Part shown: positions 1 through 6,654 of the stretch, piece by piece
Numbering within the stretch: position 1 is the stretch's first letter
Layout: each line of letters opens with the position of its first letter
Source of the DNA: Mycoplasmatota bacterium
Lineage (GTDB): Bacteria > Bacillota_I > Bacilli_A > Izemoplasmatales > Izemoplasmataceae
Length of the DNA stretch: 9,916 nucleotides
Direction of reading: 5' to 3'
Assembly: GCA_022712785.1 (NCBI GenBank)
Contig: JAFLJX010000077.1
Location: 1-9,916 of the forward strand
Notes under the pieces: generated by a model
Seen by the model: only the letters and a program-made list of their open reading frames with translations
The model's database searches: none
Told to the model about the DNA's origin: nothing
Made by a program: the position numbers and the translations under genes

Positions 1-389
1 TTTACACTAACTTGCTCTAATTCTATTTCTAGCAATCCAGCTATATTTTTTCTCATTTCAAGGATATAGCCGCTAAGCTTAGGTTCTTCTAAGAATACTG
101 TAGAATCAATATTTACAACTTTATAGTTTTTCTCTTTAACTATTTTCATCACTTGAAGTACTAATAAACTGGAATCAATTCCTTTAAATTCTTCTGAAGT
201 ATCCGGGAAAAGTTTCCCTAAATCTCCAAGGGAAAGGGCTCCAATAAGGGATTCACATACTGTGTGTAATAAACAATCACCATCACTGTGTCCTACACTT
301 CCAAGTTTATAAGGAACATATACTCCACCTATAATAAGTTTATATCCAGCTTCTAATCTGTGAATGTCTGTGCTAAGACCTATTCTCAT
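1..389 (-). CDS. ispF: 2-C-methyl-D-erythritol 2,4-cyclodiphosphate synthase, 3' end missing
   Basis: IspF closes CDP-methylerythritol 2-phosphate into the cyclic diphosphate with loss of CMP in the MEP isoprenoid pathway; family members are cytoplasmic metal-dependent trimers. Translating the minus strand from the ATG at 389-387 gives about 129 residues before the window edge; the family is usually near 155-160. Visible family signatures are the metal ligands in TDIH (D8, H10) and H42, the HSDGD segment (H34-D38), ALSLGDLGKLFPDT (about 51-64, with FPDT at 61-64), and an FKGIDS segment that follows it. These positions coincide with E. coli numbering, which supports the start. The ATG overlaps the TAA stop of ispD by one base (TAATG), so translation is probably coupled and the two genes share a transcript. 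Only the C-terminal part, including the conserved region after VSV(K), lies outside the window. No key residue is missing in the visible part. Confidence 0.95.
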   Translation of the reverse strand, partial: MRIGLSTDIHRLEAGYKLIIGGVYVPYKLGSVGHSDGDCLLHTVCESLIGALSLGDLGKLFPDTSEEFKGIDSSLLVLQVMKIVKEKNYKVVNIDSTVFLEEPKLSGYILEMRKNIAGLLEIELEQVSV

Positions 390-1045
390 TATAAAATCAC
401 CTCTAATAGTTTAATATCTTCAACAGTAGTTAGTTTAATATTTCTATAATCACCATTTATATATTTAGTCTTTAACCCAAGGAACTTATGTAATAGCACG
501 GTGTCATCGGTTCCGTTATATCCTTCTTTTAAGGCAACCATATGTGCTTTAATAAGTAAGTCTTTTTTAAACCCTTGAGGTGTTTGGGTAATAATTAGAT
601 TACATCTATCAAGTGTATTAATTACAGTGTCTTCATCAACTTCTTGAATAGTCTCTTTAACTTTAACACCAAGTGTAACTGAAACATTTTTTTCTAACGA
701 AAAAAGTAAATTATCGACAGAATCCCTATTAATGAAAGGTCTAGCTCCATCGTGAATCAATACATAATCATTATTGGCTTTATTTAAGGCCAATCTCACA
801 CTGCAAGTTCTTGTTAATCCACCCAACACAACTCTAACACTACTATGTTCAAATTCCTTAAAGAAGTCATCGTAATCAGCAATAGATGAAACGATAATTA
901 TTTCATCACAACTGGGATATTTTTTAAAAAAATCTAAACTAAAATCTATTACTCTTTTTCCCTTTATTTTTAAGAGAATCTTATTATGGTCTAGACCTGT
1001 TCTTTTACCACTTCCTGCGGCTAAAATTATAACAGAAAATTTCAT
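389..1045 (-). CDS. ispD: 2-C-methyl-D-erythritol 4-phosphate cytidylyltransferase
   Basis: IspD transfers CMP from CTP to methylerythritol 4-phosphate, the third MEP pathway step, in the cytoplasm. The 218-residue product is full family length (about 220-235). It starts with the nucleotide-binding signature LAAGSGKR (8-15), followed by the conserved Lys near 22, GGLTRTCSV (75-83), HDGARP (98-103), TQTPQGF (about 152-158), TDD (about 178-180) and the C-terminal KLTTVED (about 203-209). These are the expected substrate and metal contacts of the family. The start at 1045 is backed by AGGAGT (1059-1054 on the minus strand), eight bases upstream. The stop overlaps the ispF start by one base, forming an ispD-ispF unit. 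The gene has no close upstream partner; about 340 AT-rich bases separate it from the previous gene on the same strand. A weak promoter candidate there has TTGATT at 1150-1145 and GATTAT at 1127-1122, spaced 17. Confidence 0.96.
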   Translation of the reverse strand: MKFSVIILAAGSGKRTGLDHNKILLKIKGKRVIDFSLDFFKKYPSCDEIIIVSSIADYDDFFKEFEHSSVRVVLGGLTRTCSVRLALNKANNDYVLIHDGARPFINRDSVDNLLFSLEKNVSVTLGVKVKETIQEVDEDTVINTLDRCNLIITQTPQGFKKDLLIKAHMVALKEGYNGTDDTVLLHKFLGLKTKYINGDYRNIKLTTVEDIKLLEVIL

Positions 1046-1385
1046 GGTAAATCACTCCTAACTAATAAATATATTTGAACAAAATTTTTGTATTTTTTAA
1101 TGAAATTTTTATCTACTTTTTATAATCATTGGTGAAATTTAAATAATCAATATTTGATTTCTATTCCGTTGCTTTTTTTTACGTTTTTTAAAAATGAATT
1201 TTTAGTTAACCATTGTATTTTTATTGTAATTATTTTACATGTAATATTTATAATTAATTTGTGAATTAATTTATCGTTTTTAAACTATTTATTATTAACA
1301 TATATAAAAATATAATTATAAAATATTTGTAGTAAATAAATTTTACTTTTTTCATTTTTTTTGATTATAAACTTAATAAAAATCT
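1046..1385. other. AT-rich spacer before ispD
   Basis: This 340-base gap is almost entirely A and T and has no open reading frame worth calling. It should hold the minus-strand promoter of ispDF; the best match is TTGATT (1150-1145) with GATTAT (1127-1122) at 17-base spacing, which is weak. It shows an all-AT hairpin, AATTAATT-TGTG-AATTAATT, near 1252-1272, and a ten-base palindrome TTACATGTAA near 1235. Neither is followed by a convincing T-run in the minus direction. I therefore see no clear terminator for the upstream two-gene operon, and read-through into ispDF cannot be excluded. Confidence 0.6.
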
Positions 1386-1400
1386 TTATAAATCTTTATA
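1381..1400. repeat. Tandem 10-base duplication at a stop codon
   Basis: AATCTTTATA occurs twice head to tail. The pair spans the end of the PAS/GGDEF gene, and the TAA stop (1388-1386 on the minus strand) lies inside it. With one copy only, the reading frame would end with a slightly different C-terminus (…YKDFY then stop). It could be a recent slippage event; in DNA this AT-rich it could also be chance. Confidence 0.6.
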
Positions 1401-2543
1401 GAAACAATGGTTTTCTGAATTATTATCTTTTAGTGAAACATTAAGTGCTTCCAATGCTTCTTCAATCACTTTGTCAGCAATTTTACCTGTATACGGCGCT
1501 TCTGAGACACCCAAATTTGGATAAATTGTTTGTGTGATTCCCCCAAACATCATTTTCAAATTAAGTAAATCTCCTCCATTTACAAGAGCTCTTTCTAATA
1601 TTTCATATTTCTTTTCGTCTTTAACAATCAATCCAAAATCTATTCCACCCATTCGATATAAACTTATATTATCTTTTATGAAATTAAATCTAGTTTTTTT
1701 CAAATATTCACCCATCATTAAATCACCAACATCTCTGCCATATTTTTCATTAATTTTCGGGATGTTTGTAAGTTTAATTAGCACAAGATTATATGGTTGT
1801 TTTATTTTAATTAATCTTTGCATTTCATTGTACATTTTTTTGTAGTCAGGTAAGTTGTTTAGTACTTCGATTTCTGTTTCAGGAAACTGGTTTATATCCA
1901 TCGGTTTTATTATAGAAATAATCGATGATTTTTTTTCCATAAATATTTTCTTTCCAACTTCTTTAATCCAAAGACTCGAACCGTTTTTTTCAACACGATA
2001 CGTTGTTGAATATACCGGGTTTCTTTTACTTAGTTTGTTAAGTGTATTTTTGTATTGAACAAGGTCATCTCTGTAGATCAAATTTTCTTGAGTTTCTTTA
2101 CTAAATTCATTGTTTTTCAGTCCTAAAATGTTTATATATCTATCTGTTCCAAAAGATTTCTCTCCTGTGTCACTAAAAGAGATACCATCATTAAGTAAAT
2201 CTATTGTGGATATAAATCTTTTTCTTAGTAACTCTGCAACTTCACCTAGACCCTCTAATTCTTCTTCTAACTTGTAATAATCAACCTCTGATATATCTTT
2301 TCTAAAAGTACCTTTAAAACTCTTTATAACTAAAACTAGTACAAATACTCCAAACGTTGCATATGAATAATATTCGAAGTTTTGTGATTCTAAATCATTA
2401 TTAATTAGAAAATACCCAAGACCAAGAATAAACGCAAAAGTGACTATAAAATTATAGTCAGCTTTTTTTCTTTTAAATATCTTAGTGACAATATTAATTA
2501 ATAACCATGTTACTAATATGCTTATAACTACATATAGATTCAT
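1386..2543 (-). CDS. Membrane PAS protein with degenerate GGDEF domain
   Basis: The product has 385 residues. Three hydrophobic segments (about 4-22, 32-48, 60-75) make an N-terminal membrane anchor. A charged linker rich in Glu/Leu (about 85-108) follows, then a PAS-like fold (about 108-212, with YRVEKNGSSLWIKEVG, W192, typical of its last strands), then a GGDEF-like domain (about 225-375). The GGDEF signature reads GGIDF (299-303), and the metal-binding segment usually written DIDxFKxIND reads KLTNIPKINE, so both metal aspartates are absent. Diguanylate cyclase activity is therefore not expected; nucleotide binding or a purely regulatory role is more likely (inference). The arrangement recalls the front half of GdpP, which has two helices, PAS and degenerate GGDEF, but the DHH/DHHA1 phosphodiesterase half is absent. 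The gene starts four bases after the upstream flavoprotein gene. Its ligand is unknown. Confidence 0.8.
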   Translation of the reverse strand: MNLYVVISILVTWLLINIVTKIFKRKKADYNFIVTFAFILGLGYFLINNDLESQNFEYYSYATFGVFVLVLVIKSFKGTFRKDISEVDYYKLEEELEGLGEVAELLRKRFISTIDLLNDGISFSDTGEKSFGTDRYINILGLKNNEFSKETQENLIYRDDLVQYKNTLNKLSKRNPVYSTTYRVEKNGSSLWIKEVGKKIFMEKKSSIISIIKPMDINQFPETEIEVLNNLPDYKKMYNEMQRLIKIKQPYNLVLIKLTNIPKINEKYGRDVGDLMMGEYLKKTRFNFIKDNISLYRMGGIDFGLIVKDEKKYEILERALVNGGDLLNLKMMFGGITQTIYPNLGVSEAPYTGKIADKVIEEALEALNVSLKDNNSENHCFYKDL

Positions 2544-2547
2544 AAAA

Positions 2548-2556
2548 TCACCTTCT
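2548..2556 (-). promoter_or_regulatory. Ribosome binding site nested in upstream stop codon
   Basis: Read on the minus strand, AGAAGGTGA is both the last two Arg codons plus TGA stop of the flavoprotein gene and a good Shine-Dalgarno site for the PAS/GGDEF gene, whose ATG begins four bases later (ATTTT between AAGGTG and ATG). This fixes the start of the second gene and points to translational coupling of the pair. Confidence 0.8.
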
Positions 2557-4896
2557 TGTGTGTTTGTCTATTGTTCCTTTAATGTATGAATTGGGATAAT
2601 AATATGTTAAATATAACCCAATAATAGCTAAATAGTAAGTTAATGCGGCGTAACTTTGAATCATTGTGAAACTAAGCCCTGCGATTATTAGGAATATTAC
2701 TCCCCATATAAATGTTAATCCACCCGCCATTGATTTGAACAGTTTAGTTCTTGTATAATCTGTGCGGTAATCGTGTTTTACATAGCCAAATGCAATTGGT
2801 TTATTTATTAGCCATGTGACTAACCAGTATACTGCAAATAATAAAACCATATATTTACTGTCTTGCAATTCATTTAGTTCAGATACAAATATACTTGTAA
2901 TGGAGATAACAAAATATAGTGACATAACAAATATTTCAAAGGTATTAAACATTTTTAGTACTTTGTGTTTAAAAAATAGTATAACTCCTAATATTACAAA
3001 GGTAATAGGGGCAATTATTATATAATTATGATAATTAGCTAATAGATTAGACAAAACCAAAACCCCTATAATAGTTAGCATAAAGTTAAGTCCGTATTTT
3101 CCTTGTACATATTCATACTTTTGAATACTTTCAATTTCTATTCCCATCCCAAAGCTTTCTATAACTTTCTCTAAAAAGGCTTTATCACCGATATATTCTA
3201 GTGTTCCGCTTGATAATGCTTTTTCTAATGTTGTATTACCAACACTTAGGTCATATAAACAATCATTTGTAGCAATGATAATTAGATCGGATAAGGGGTT
3301 AATTCCTTTATAAAGGTTTTGATGTTTTGCCTTTGTTCTAATAAAGTAACTATCTTTACCTACTCTAAACTGAATGTTCTTTTCTTGCTTACCTAGAGCG
3401 TTTGGTATAAATTGATGAGATATAATTGCTAATAGCTCATCATGATTAATAAAATACTCTTCATCATCACCATGGTAAATTAATTCATCTATTTTATCTC
3501 CGTACTCCACTCCTGTTTGAATCATACCTGTAATACCAGCTTCTGGTTTTACCCACGATCCTATAAAGTACCCGTTATCAAACAGATTCAATTCGCTATA
3601 ATTATCAATATCAAATAAATCATTAACTGTTTTGTTTTTCCAATACTCTTTACTAGCTAACCCACTAAAGTATTCTCTTTTCTTACCGAGCTTACTAACT
3701 GAGATATTATCAACAATATCTGGAAAATATTTAGCTACTTGATCAATAACTTGAGTAAGTTTTTCTTTTCGAGGTTGGTCGTCGTCGAGGAATTCAACCA
3801 ATATTGCACCTTTTCCGTCCTTACAGCTTGTTTTATCAATTTCCTTATAATTTACTAGGCTTAACAATCTAACGTCGTCAGTGGTTATATTACTGAACAA
3901 ATAGTGTTTGTCTTTTATTCCTAAAGTTTTAGCATCTTTGTTTAAACCTATATAAACCTGATTAATTGTTCTCCCCAGTTCTTTAGTAGAGTACATTTCA
4001 AGAAACTTTTCTTTTAAATCTAATGCTTCTGGATAATATTCATCTACAAAATCATCAATCTTCATGTTTATAACGTAGTATTTTGCTTGTATCTCAACTC
4101 CAGCATTATCTATAACCTTCTCGATTTTACCATCCACAATAACAAATTCTTTTATCTTTCTTTTCGTAAAAACTTTTTCTTTTGTTTTTGATATTTCATC
4201 CGTAAACGTCTTAACTATCTTGTCAAAAGATGTTTGAATGAAGTGAGCTCCGTCTATAAATGTGTCGAACCATTTAATAAAATAGTTGTATGCATTTATT
4301 TCTTGTATAGGCATTCCTATTGAATTATATACTAAAGTAAATTCATTTATTAAATCCTCATTTGTAAAGTACTTTTTAAGTACTGCGTATAAGCTTAAAT
4401 CTCCCCACTCAATTAGAAGTGAAGGAATTGTATTCTCTAAATTTCTTAATCTGGCTATTTTCTGTTCTTTATAATGATTATGGTGTCTTGAGATATCGTT
4501 AAACAGTCTATGAATTTCATCTCTTTGTTTAGGATAATATCTTACAAGGTAAATCAAAAAGTTATCAAAATCATTTGGACGTTTAACTGTTCTTTTGTTT
4601 TTATCAACGATTGTTACAGATGCGTTGTCGCTATATTTAAAGTTATTTTCAAGGCCACACGCTTTAATATATTCAAAAAAGAGGTTACCTTCGTGAACCC
4701 CACCTACGTCATAGTTATAAAACTTAAATTCGAATTTATTGTTAAATTCATCTTTAAGTCTATTTGTGTACTTTTGAAGTTTCTTTCTACTTCCTTCTTC
4801 AAATACAGCTACATTTCGTAATCTTTTCGAAAGGTAAGCTGCAGTAGTAAGGCTACTAAGGCCACCACCTATAATTACAACATCATATTTTTCCAT
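2548..4896 (-). CDS. FAD oxidoreductase (CrtI-like) fused to SCP2-like and six-helix membrane domains
   Basis: The 782-residue product has three parts. Residues 1 to about 470 look like a phytoene-desaturase/amine-oxidase type flavoprotein: a β-strand leads into GGGLSSL (10-16) with acidic E33/E34 at the second strand, DVGGVHEG (about 63-70), and a C-terminal FAD-contact segment GYFIGSWVKPEAGITGM (about 440-455). Residues about 485-580 resemble an SCP2 sterol-carrier module (segments IQFRVGKDSYFIRT, DLIIIATNDCLYDL, LEYIGDKAFLEKV). Residues about 600-775 hold about six hydrophobic helices and end in a basic tail. The first part suggests a redox or desaturation reaction; the second suggests a bound lipid; the third places it in the membrane (inference). 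The substrate is unknown. The third Gly of the dinucleotide motif is Ser, and the usual Gly-Asp before the FAD tail is Gly-Ser. It heads an operon with the PAS/GGDEF gene. GGTG five bases before ATG supports the start. Confidence 0.82.
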   Translation of the reverse strand: MEKYDVVIIGGGLSSLTTAAYLSKRLRNVAVFEEGSRKKLQKYTNRLKDEFNNKFEFKFYNYDVGGVHEGNLFFEYIKACGLENNFKYSDNASVTIVDKNKRTVKRPNDFDNFLIYLVRYYPKQRDEIHRLFNDISRHHNHYKEQKIARLRNLENTIPSLLIEWGDLSLYAVLKKYFTNEDLINEFTLVYNSIGMPIQEINAYNYFIKWFDTFIDGAHFIQTSFDKIVKTFTDEISKTKEKVFTKRKIKEFVIVDGKIEKVIDNAGVEIQAKYYVINMKIDDFVDEYYPEALDLKEKFLEMYSTKELGRTINQVYIGLNKDAKTLGIKDKHYLFSNITTDDVRLLSLVNYKEIDKTSCKDGKGAILVEFLDDDQPRKEKLTQVIDQVAKYFPDIVDNISVSKLGKKREYFSGLASKEYWKNKTVNDLFDIDNYSELNLFDNGYFIGSWVKPEAGITGMIQTGVEYGDKIDELIYHGDDEEYFINHDELLAIISHQFIPNALGKQEKNIQFRVGKDSYFIRTKAKHQNLYKGINPLSDLIIIATNDCLYDLSVGNTTLEKALSSGTLEYIGDKAFLEKVIESFGMGIEIESIQKYEYVQGKYGLNFMLTIIGVLVLSNLLANYHNYIIIAPITFVILGVILFFKHKVLKMFNTFEIFVMSLYFVISITSIFVSELNELQDSKYMVLLFAVYWLVTWLINKPIAFGYVKHDYRTDYTRTKLFKSMAGGLTFIWGVIFLIIAGLSFTMIQSYAALTYYLAIIGLYLTYYYPNSYIKGTIDKHTRR

Positions 4897-4926
4897 AATA
4901 TCACCATATTTTCATTATCAACCATT

Positions 4927-4935
4927 ATTATAACA
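4927..4935 (-). promoter_or_regulatory. Extended -10 promoter for the flavoprotein operon
   Basis: The minus strand reads TGTTATAAT, a perfect TATAAT with the TGn extension. The best -35 is poor (TTATGA, 16-base spacing), as is common for extended -10 promoters. Transcription would begin near 4920, giving a leader of about 24 bases that contains the GGTGAT ribosome site. Confidence 0.65.
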
Positions 4936-4992
4936 TATTCTATGTGAATCATAATATTATAATTATAAATGTCCTTTAGGTAAATCGTATTC

Positions 4993-5020
4993 TTGTTATA
5001 TTCGATTGTATATATATAAA
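4993..5020 (+). promoter_or_regulatory. Possible plus-strand promoter in the spacer
   Basis: TTGTTA (4993-4998) and TATAAA (5015-5020) lie 16 bases apart and would start a transcript near 5027, just before GAGTGGG and the ATG at 5035. No real gene follows, so this is either a remnant, a promoter for an unrecognised small RNA, or a chance match in AT-rich DNA. Confidence 0.25.
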
Positions 5021-5595
5021 AGAGTGGGATTATTATGAAAAGTCATTGCATACTTAAGATTACTATTTAGAAGACATGAAAAATGTGAAAAAAGTAGAAA
5101 ATGTAGTTAAAAAATGAATTTTCAAAAAGTGTCACGTAATTCGAAAAATTCTAGTATTCTCTAAAAGAATTGACTCATAAAATAGCATGAAGTATCACAT
5201 ATGTATACGACTTAAAAATATATAAAATAATAGAATTTTAGTATCCCTTTCTAAATAAATTAGGGAAAAATTTACGTAGTATACAAAGGGTTTCCCGTAA
5301 TTATAAGCATCAGTATCGATTCGAAATACAATATGTTGAAAAACCACATATTTCAACAAGATAATTCATTGTGTGATACTAGAAATAAGTTCCCTTTTTA
5401 TTCATAATTCAAATACAAATATAATAGAAGAAAACTTAGCTTTTTTTAAAAATCTCTCAGTTATAATCAAATACTATATTATAATTTTAAAAAGTCGCAA
5501 ACATTATTGTGAACCACATTAGCAACAACTGTTTTTGAGTTAGCATTCTTAAACGTGCTCATTTTATGAATTATGAATGCAATACGCCAAAAGTA

Positions 5596-5625
5596 TTAAA
5601 ATAAAAAAAGCCCATTGGGCTTTTA
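5596..5625 (-). terminator. Intrinsic terminator of cdaA
   Basis: On the minus strand an eight-base-pair stem, AAAAGCCC/GGGCTTTT, with a three-base loop is followed by TTTTTTTATTTTA. The stem begins at the second base of the cdaA TAA stop codon. The strong T-run fits a Rho-independent terminator in the minus direction and makes cdaA the last gene of its transcript. Confidence 0.88.
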
Positions 5626-6354
5626 ATTTTGTAGATGTTTTTCTAAATATAACAATAGTGATTCCTTACTTATATCAAGATCTAAATACCCATCAACTGC
5701 GACACTAATGTTACCTGTTTGTTCACTTACAACAATGGTTAATGAGTCAGATAATTCACTAATTCCAATAGCTGCTCTATGTCTTGAACCTAGTTGTTTT
5801 GGTATATCTAACCTCTCAGTAGGGGGATAATATGCACCTGCACACACTATTATATTTTTTCTAATGATAACAGCACCGTCATGTAGTGGTGTATTCGGAT
5901 AAAATATAGATGATAATATTTCGTTATTTAAAGGTGCGCCAACTTTAAATGCGCTACTTATATATTCATCCATAGAAGAATTTTTTTCAAACGATATTAA
6001 AGCCCCTATTTGTTTGCCACTTAGGTGATCAATTGATTTAATAAGTTCTATTTTTATATTATCTTCTAGAGTATTTACAAATAATTTATTCTTTTTCAAT
6101 CCTAATTTCTTCATTATTATAAGAACTTCCGCTTGAGTGACTGTGACTATAAGTAATACAAGAGGTAGTCCAACTAATAACAACATTGGAACTGCAATAC
6201 TTTCATTAATCGCTTCAACAATCAAGAAAATAAACATAATGACAATAAATATCTTTAAAAATCTATATATTTGAGTAATTGTTTTGGTCTTTATTAACAG
6301 TGTAAATATTGATAAAAGATATATATTTATGAGCATAAATTGAAAATCAGTCAT
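5623..6354 (-). CDS. cdaA: Diadenylate cyclase, membrane CdaA type
   Basis: The enzyme joins two ATP molecules into cyclic di-AMP, which in related bacteria controls potassium and osmolyte transport and cell-wall homeostasis. The 243-residue product has three hydrophobic N-terminal segments (about 8-22, 34-50, 54-73), then a DAC domain with PNTPLHDGAVII (DGA at 159-161) and GSRHRAAIGISE (RHR at 191-193), the two motifs that form the active site. Both are intact. It is somewhat shorter than Bacillus CdaA (about 273 residues), and the segment after the helices reads TQAEVLIIM where FQPELRRAL is usual. The cdaR and glmM genes that normally follow are absent; a terminator comes directly after the stop, so the gene is monocistronic here. 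AGAGGAGT about four bases before the ATG supports the start. It diverges from nrdJ. Confidence 0.94.
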   Translation of the reverse strand: MTDFQFMLINIYLLSIFTLLIKTKTITQIYRFLKIFIVIMFIFLIVEAINESIAVPMLLLVGLPLVLLIVTVTQAEVLIIMKKLGLKKNKLFVNTLEDNIKIELIKSIDHLSGKQIGALISFEKNSSMDEYISSAFKVGAPLNNEILSSIFYPNTPLHDGAVIIRKNIIVCAGAYYPPTERLDIPKQLGSRHRAAIGISELSDSLTIVVSEQTGNISVAVDGYLDLDISKESLLLYLEKHLQN

Positions 6355-6376
6355 TATATCACTCCTCTTTAATATA

Positions 6377-6385
6377 ATTATAGCA
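6377..6385 (-). promoter_or_regulatory. Extended -10 promoter of cdaA
   Basis: The minus strand reads TGCTATAAT, a perfect extended -10. No good -35 is seen at 16-18 bases. Initiation near 6370 would give a short leader of about 16 bases that carries AGAGGAGT before the cdaA ATG. Confidence 0.7.
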
Positions 6386-6610
6386 TAAAAATGGCAAGGT
6401 TTTTAGAACAAAATATATTAACTTATTATATGTAAAAAATGTACAAAGTTTTTCCATTTTTAACACCTACTTTGTTATTATTATAAATTTGATTTAGAAA
6501 TTTAAAAAAATAAAAAAAACATAAAAAAACTTTTTTCGTGTAATCCCTTTGTTAAGACGTATCATACTATTAAATTAATGTCAAGACTGGTAATTAAATT
6601 AATTTTATAT

Positions 6611-6616
6611 TATAAT
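6611..6616 (+). promoter_or_regulatory. Likely -10 element of nrdJ
   Basis: A perfect TATAAT sits 39 bases before the preferred ATG at 6655. The -35 is weak (TGGTAA at 6588-6593, 17-base spacing). Transcription from about 6623 leaves a leader of about 32 bases to 6655, but only about 17 bases to the alternative ATG at 6640. Confidence 0.5.
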
Positions 6617-6641
6617 TAAACCACATACACTTTTCAAGAAT

Positions 6642-6647
6642 GGGGGT
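6642..6647 (+). promoter_or_regulatory. Ribosome binding site that decides the nrdJ start
   Basis: GGGGGT lies about seven bases before the ATG at 6655 and is the only purine-rich G cluster nearby. The earlier in-frame ATG at 6640 has only TTTTCAAGA upstream and itself overlaps this G cluster, so 6655 is the better start. Confidence 0.65.
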
Positions 6648-6654
6648 AAAAGTT

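Larger units (their letters stand above)
4897..5597. other. Long spacer with no convincing gene
   Basis: About 700 bases separate the flavoprotein gene from cdaA. Apart from the minus-strand promoter at 4927-4935, no reading frame longer than about 40 codons stands out. On the plus strand, an ATG at 5035 opens an 11-codon frame (MKSHCILKITI). It is followed by short frames of 13 codons near 5077 and 16 codons near 5114, and the frame of 5035 stays open for about 38 codons around 5250-5360, though interrupted many times elsewhere. This could be a decayed gene or chance. Several short inverted repeats occur: TGTTGAAA/TTTCAACA (5334-5341, 5351-5358), AGTATCACA/TGTGATACT (5191-5199, 5372-5380) and TTCTAGTAT/ATACTAGAA (5149-5157, 5376-5384). 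A few matches of this length are expected by chance in DNA this AT-rich. Confidence 0.55.
6355..6654. other. Divergent control region between cdaA and nrdJ
   Basis: This AT-rich spacer carries the cdaA promoter on the left and the nrdJ promoter on the right. Between them are two overlapping small inverted repeats, AAAAATG/CATTTTT (6435-6441, 6455-6461) and ACAAAGT/ACTTTGT (6443-6449, 6469-6475), which could not fold at the same time. No cobalamin riboswitch elements and no convincing pair of NrdR boxes are visible. The function of the repeats is unknown. Confidence 0.5.

Noticed and set aside
1225..1275. All-AT hairpin and palindrome in the spacer as a terminator
   Set aside because: The stems contain almost no G-C pairs and are not followed by a T-run in the direction of the upstream operon.
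1534..2058. Plus-strand reading frames of 103 and 67 codons opposite the PAS/GGDEF gene
   Set aside because: They are antisense shadows of a gene with clear domain structure, and their translations show no recognisable motif. The same holds for the frames at 2816-3025, 4286-4474 and 4510-4821.
5149..5384. Inverted repeats of 8-9 bases suggesting a large structured RNA
   Set aside because: With roughly 70 percent A+T, a rough estimate gives several 9-base inverted matches by chance across about 700 bases, and about one local 8-base hairpin. The repeats also compete with each other for the same bases.
4897..5622. c-di-AMP (ydaO-type) riboswitch, tRNA or CRISPR array in the long spacer
   Set aside because: No conserved riboswitch core, no cloverleaf with a proper T-loop, and no regularly spaced direct repeats were seen.
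6355..6654. Cobalamin riboswitch or NrdR boxes before nrdJ
   Set aside because: No B12-box-like GC-rich core is present. One AATATATT core near 6415 lacks the acac/gtgt flanks of an NrdR box and has no second copy at the expected spacing.
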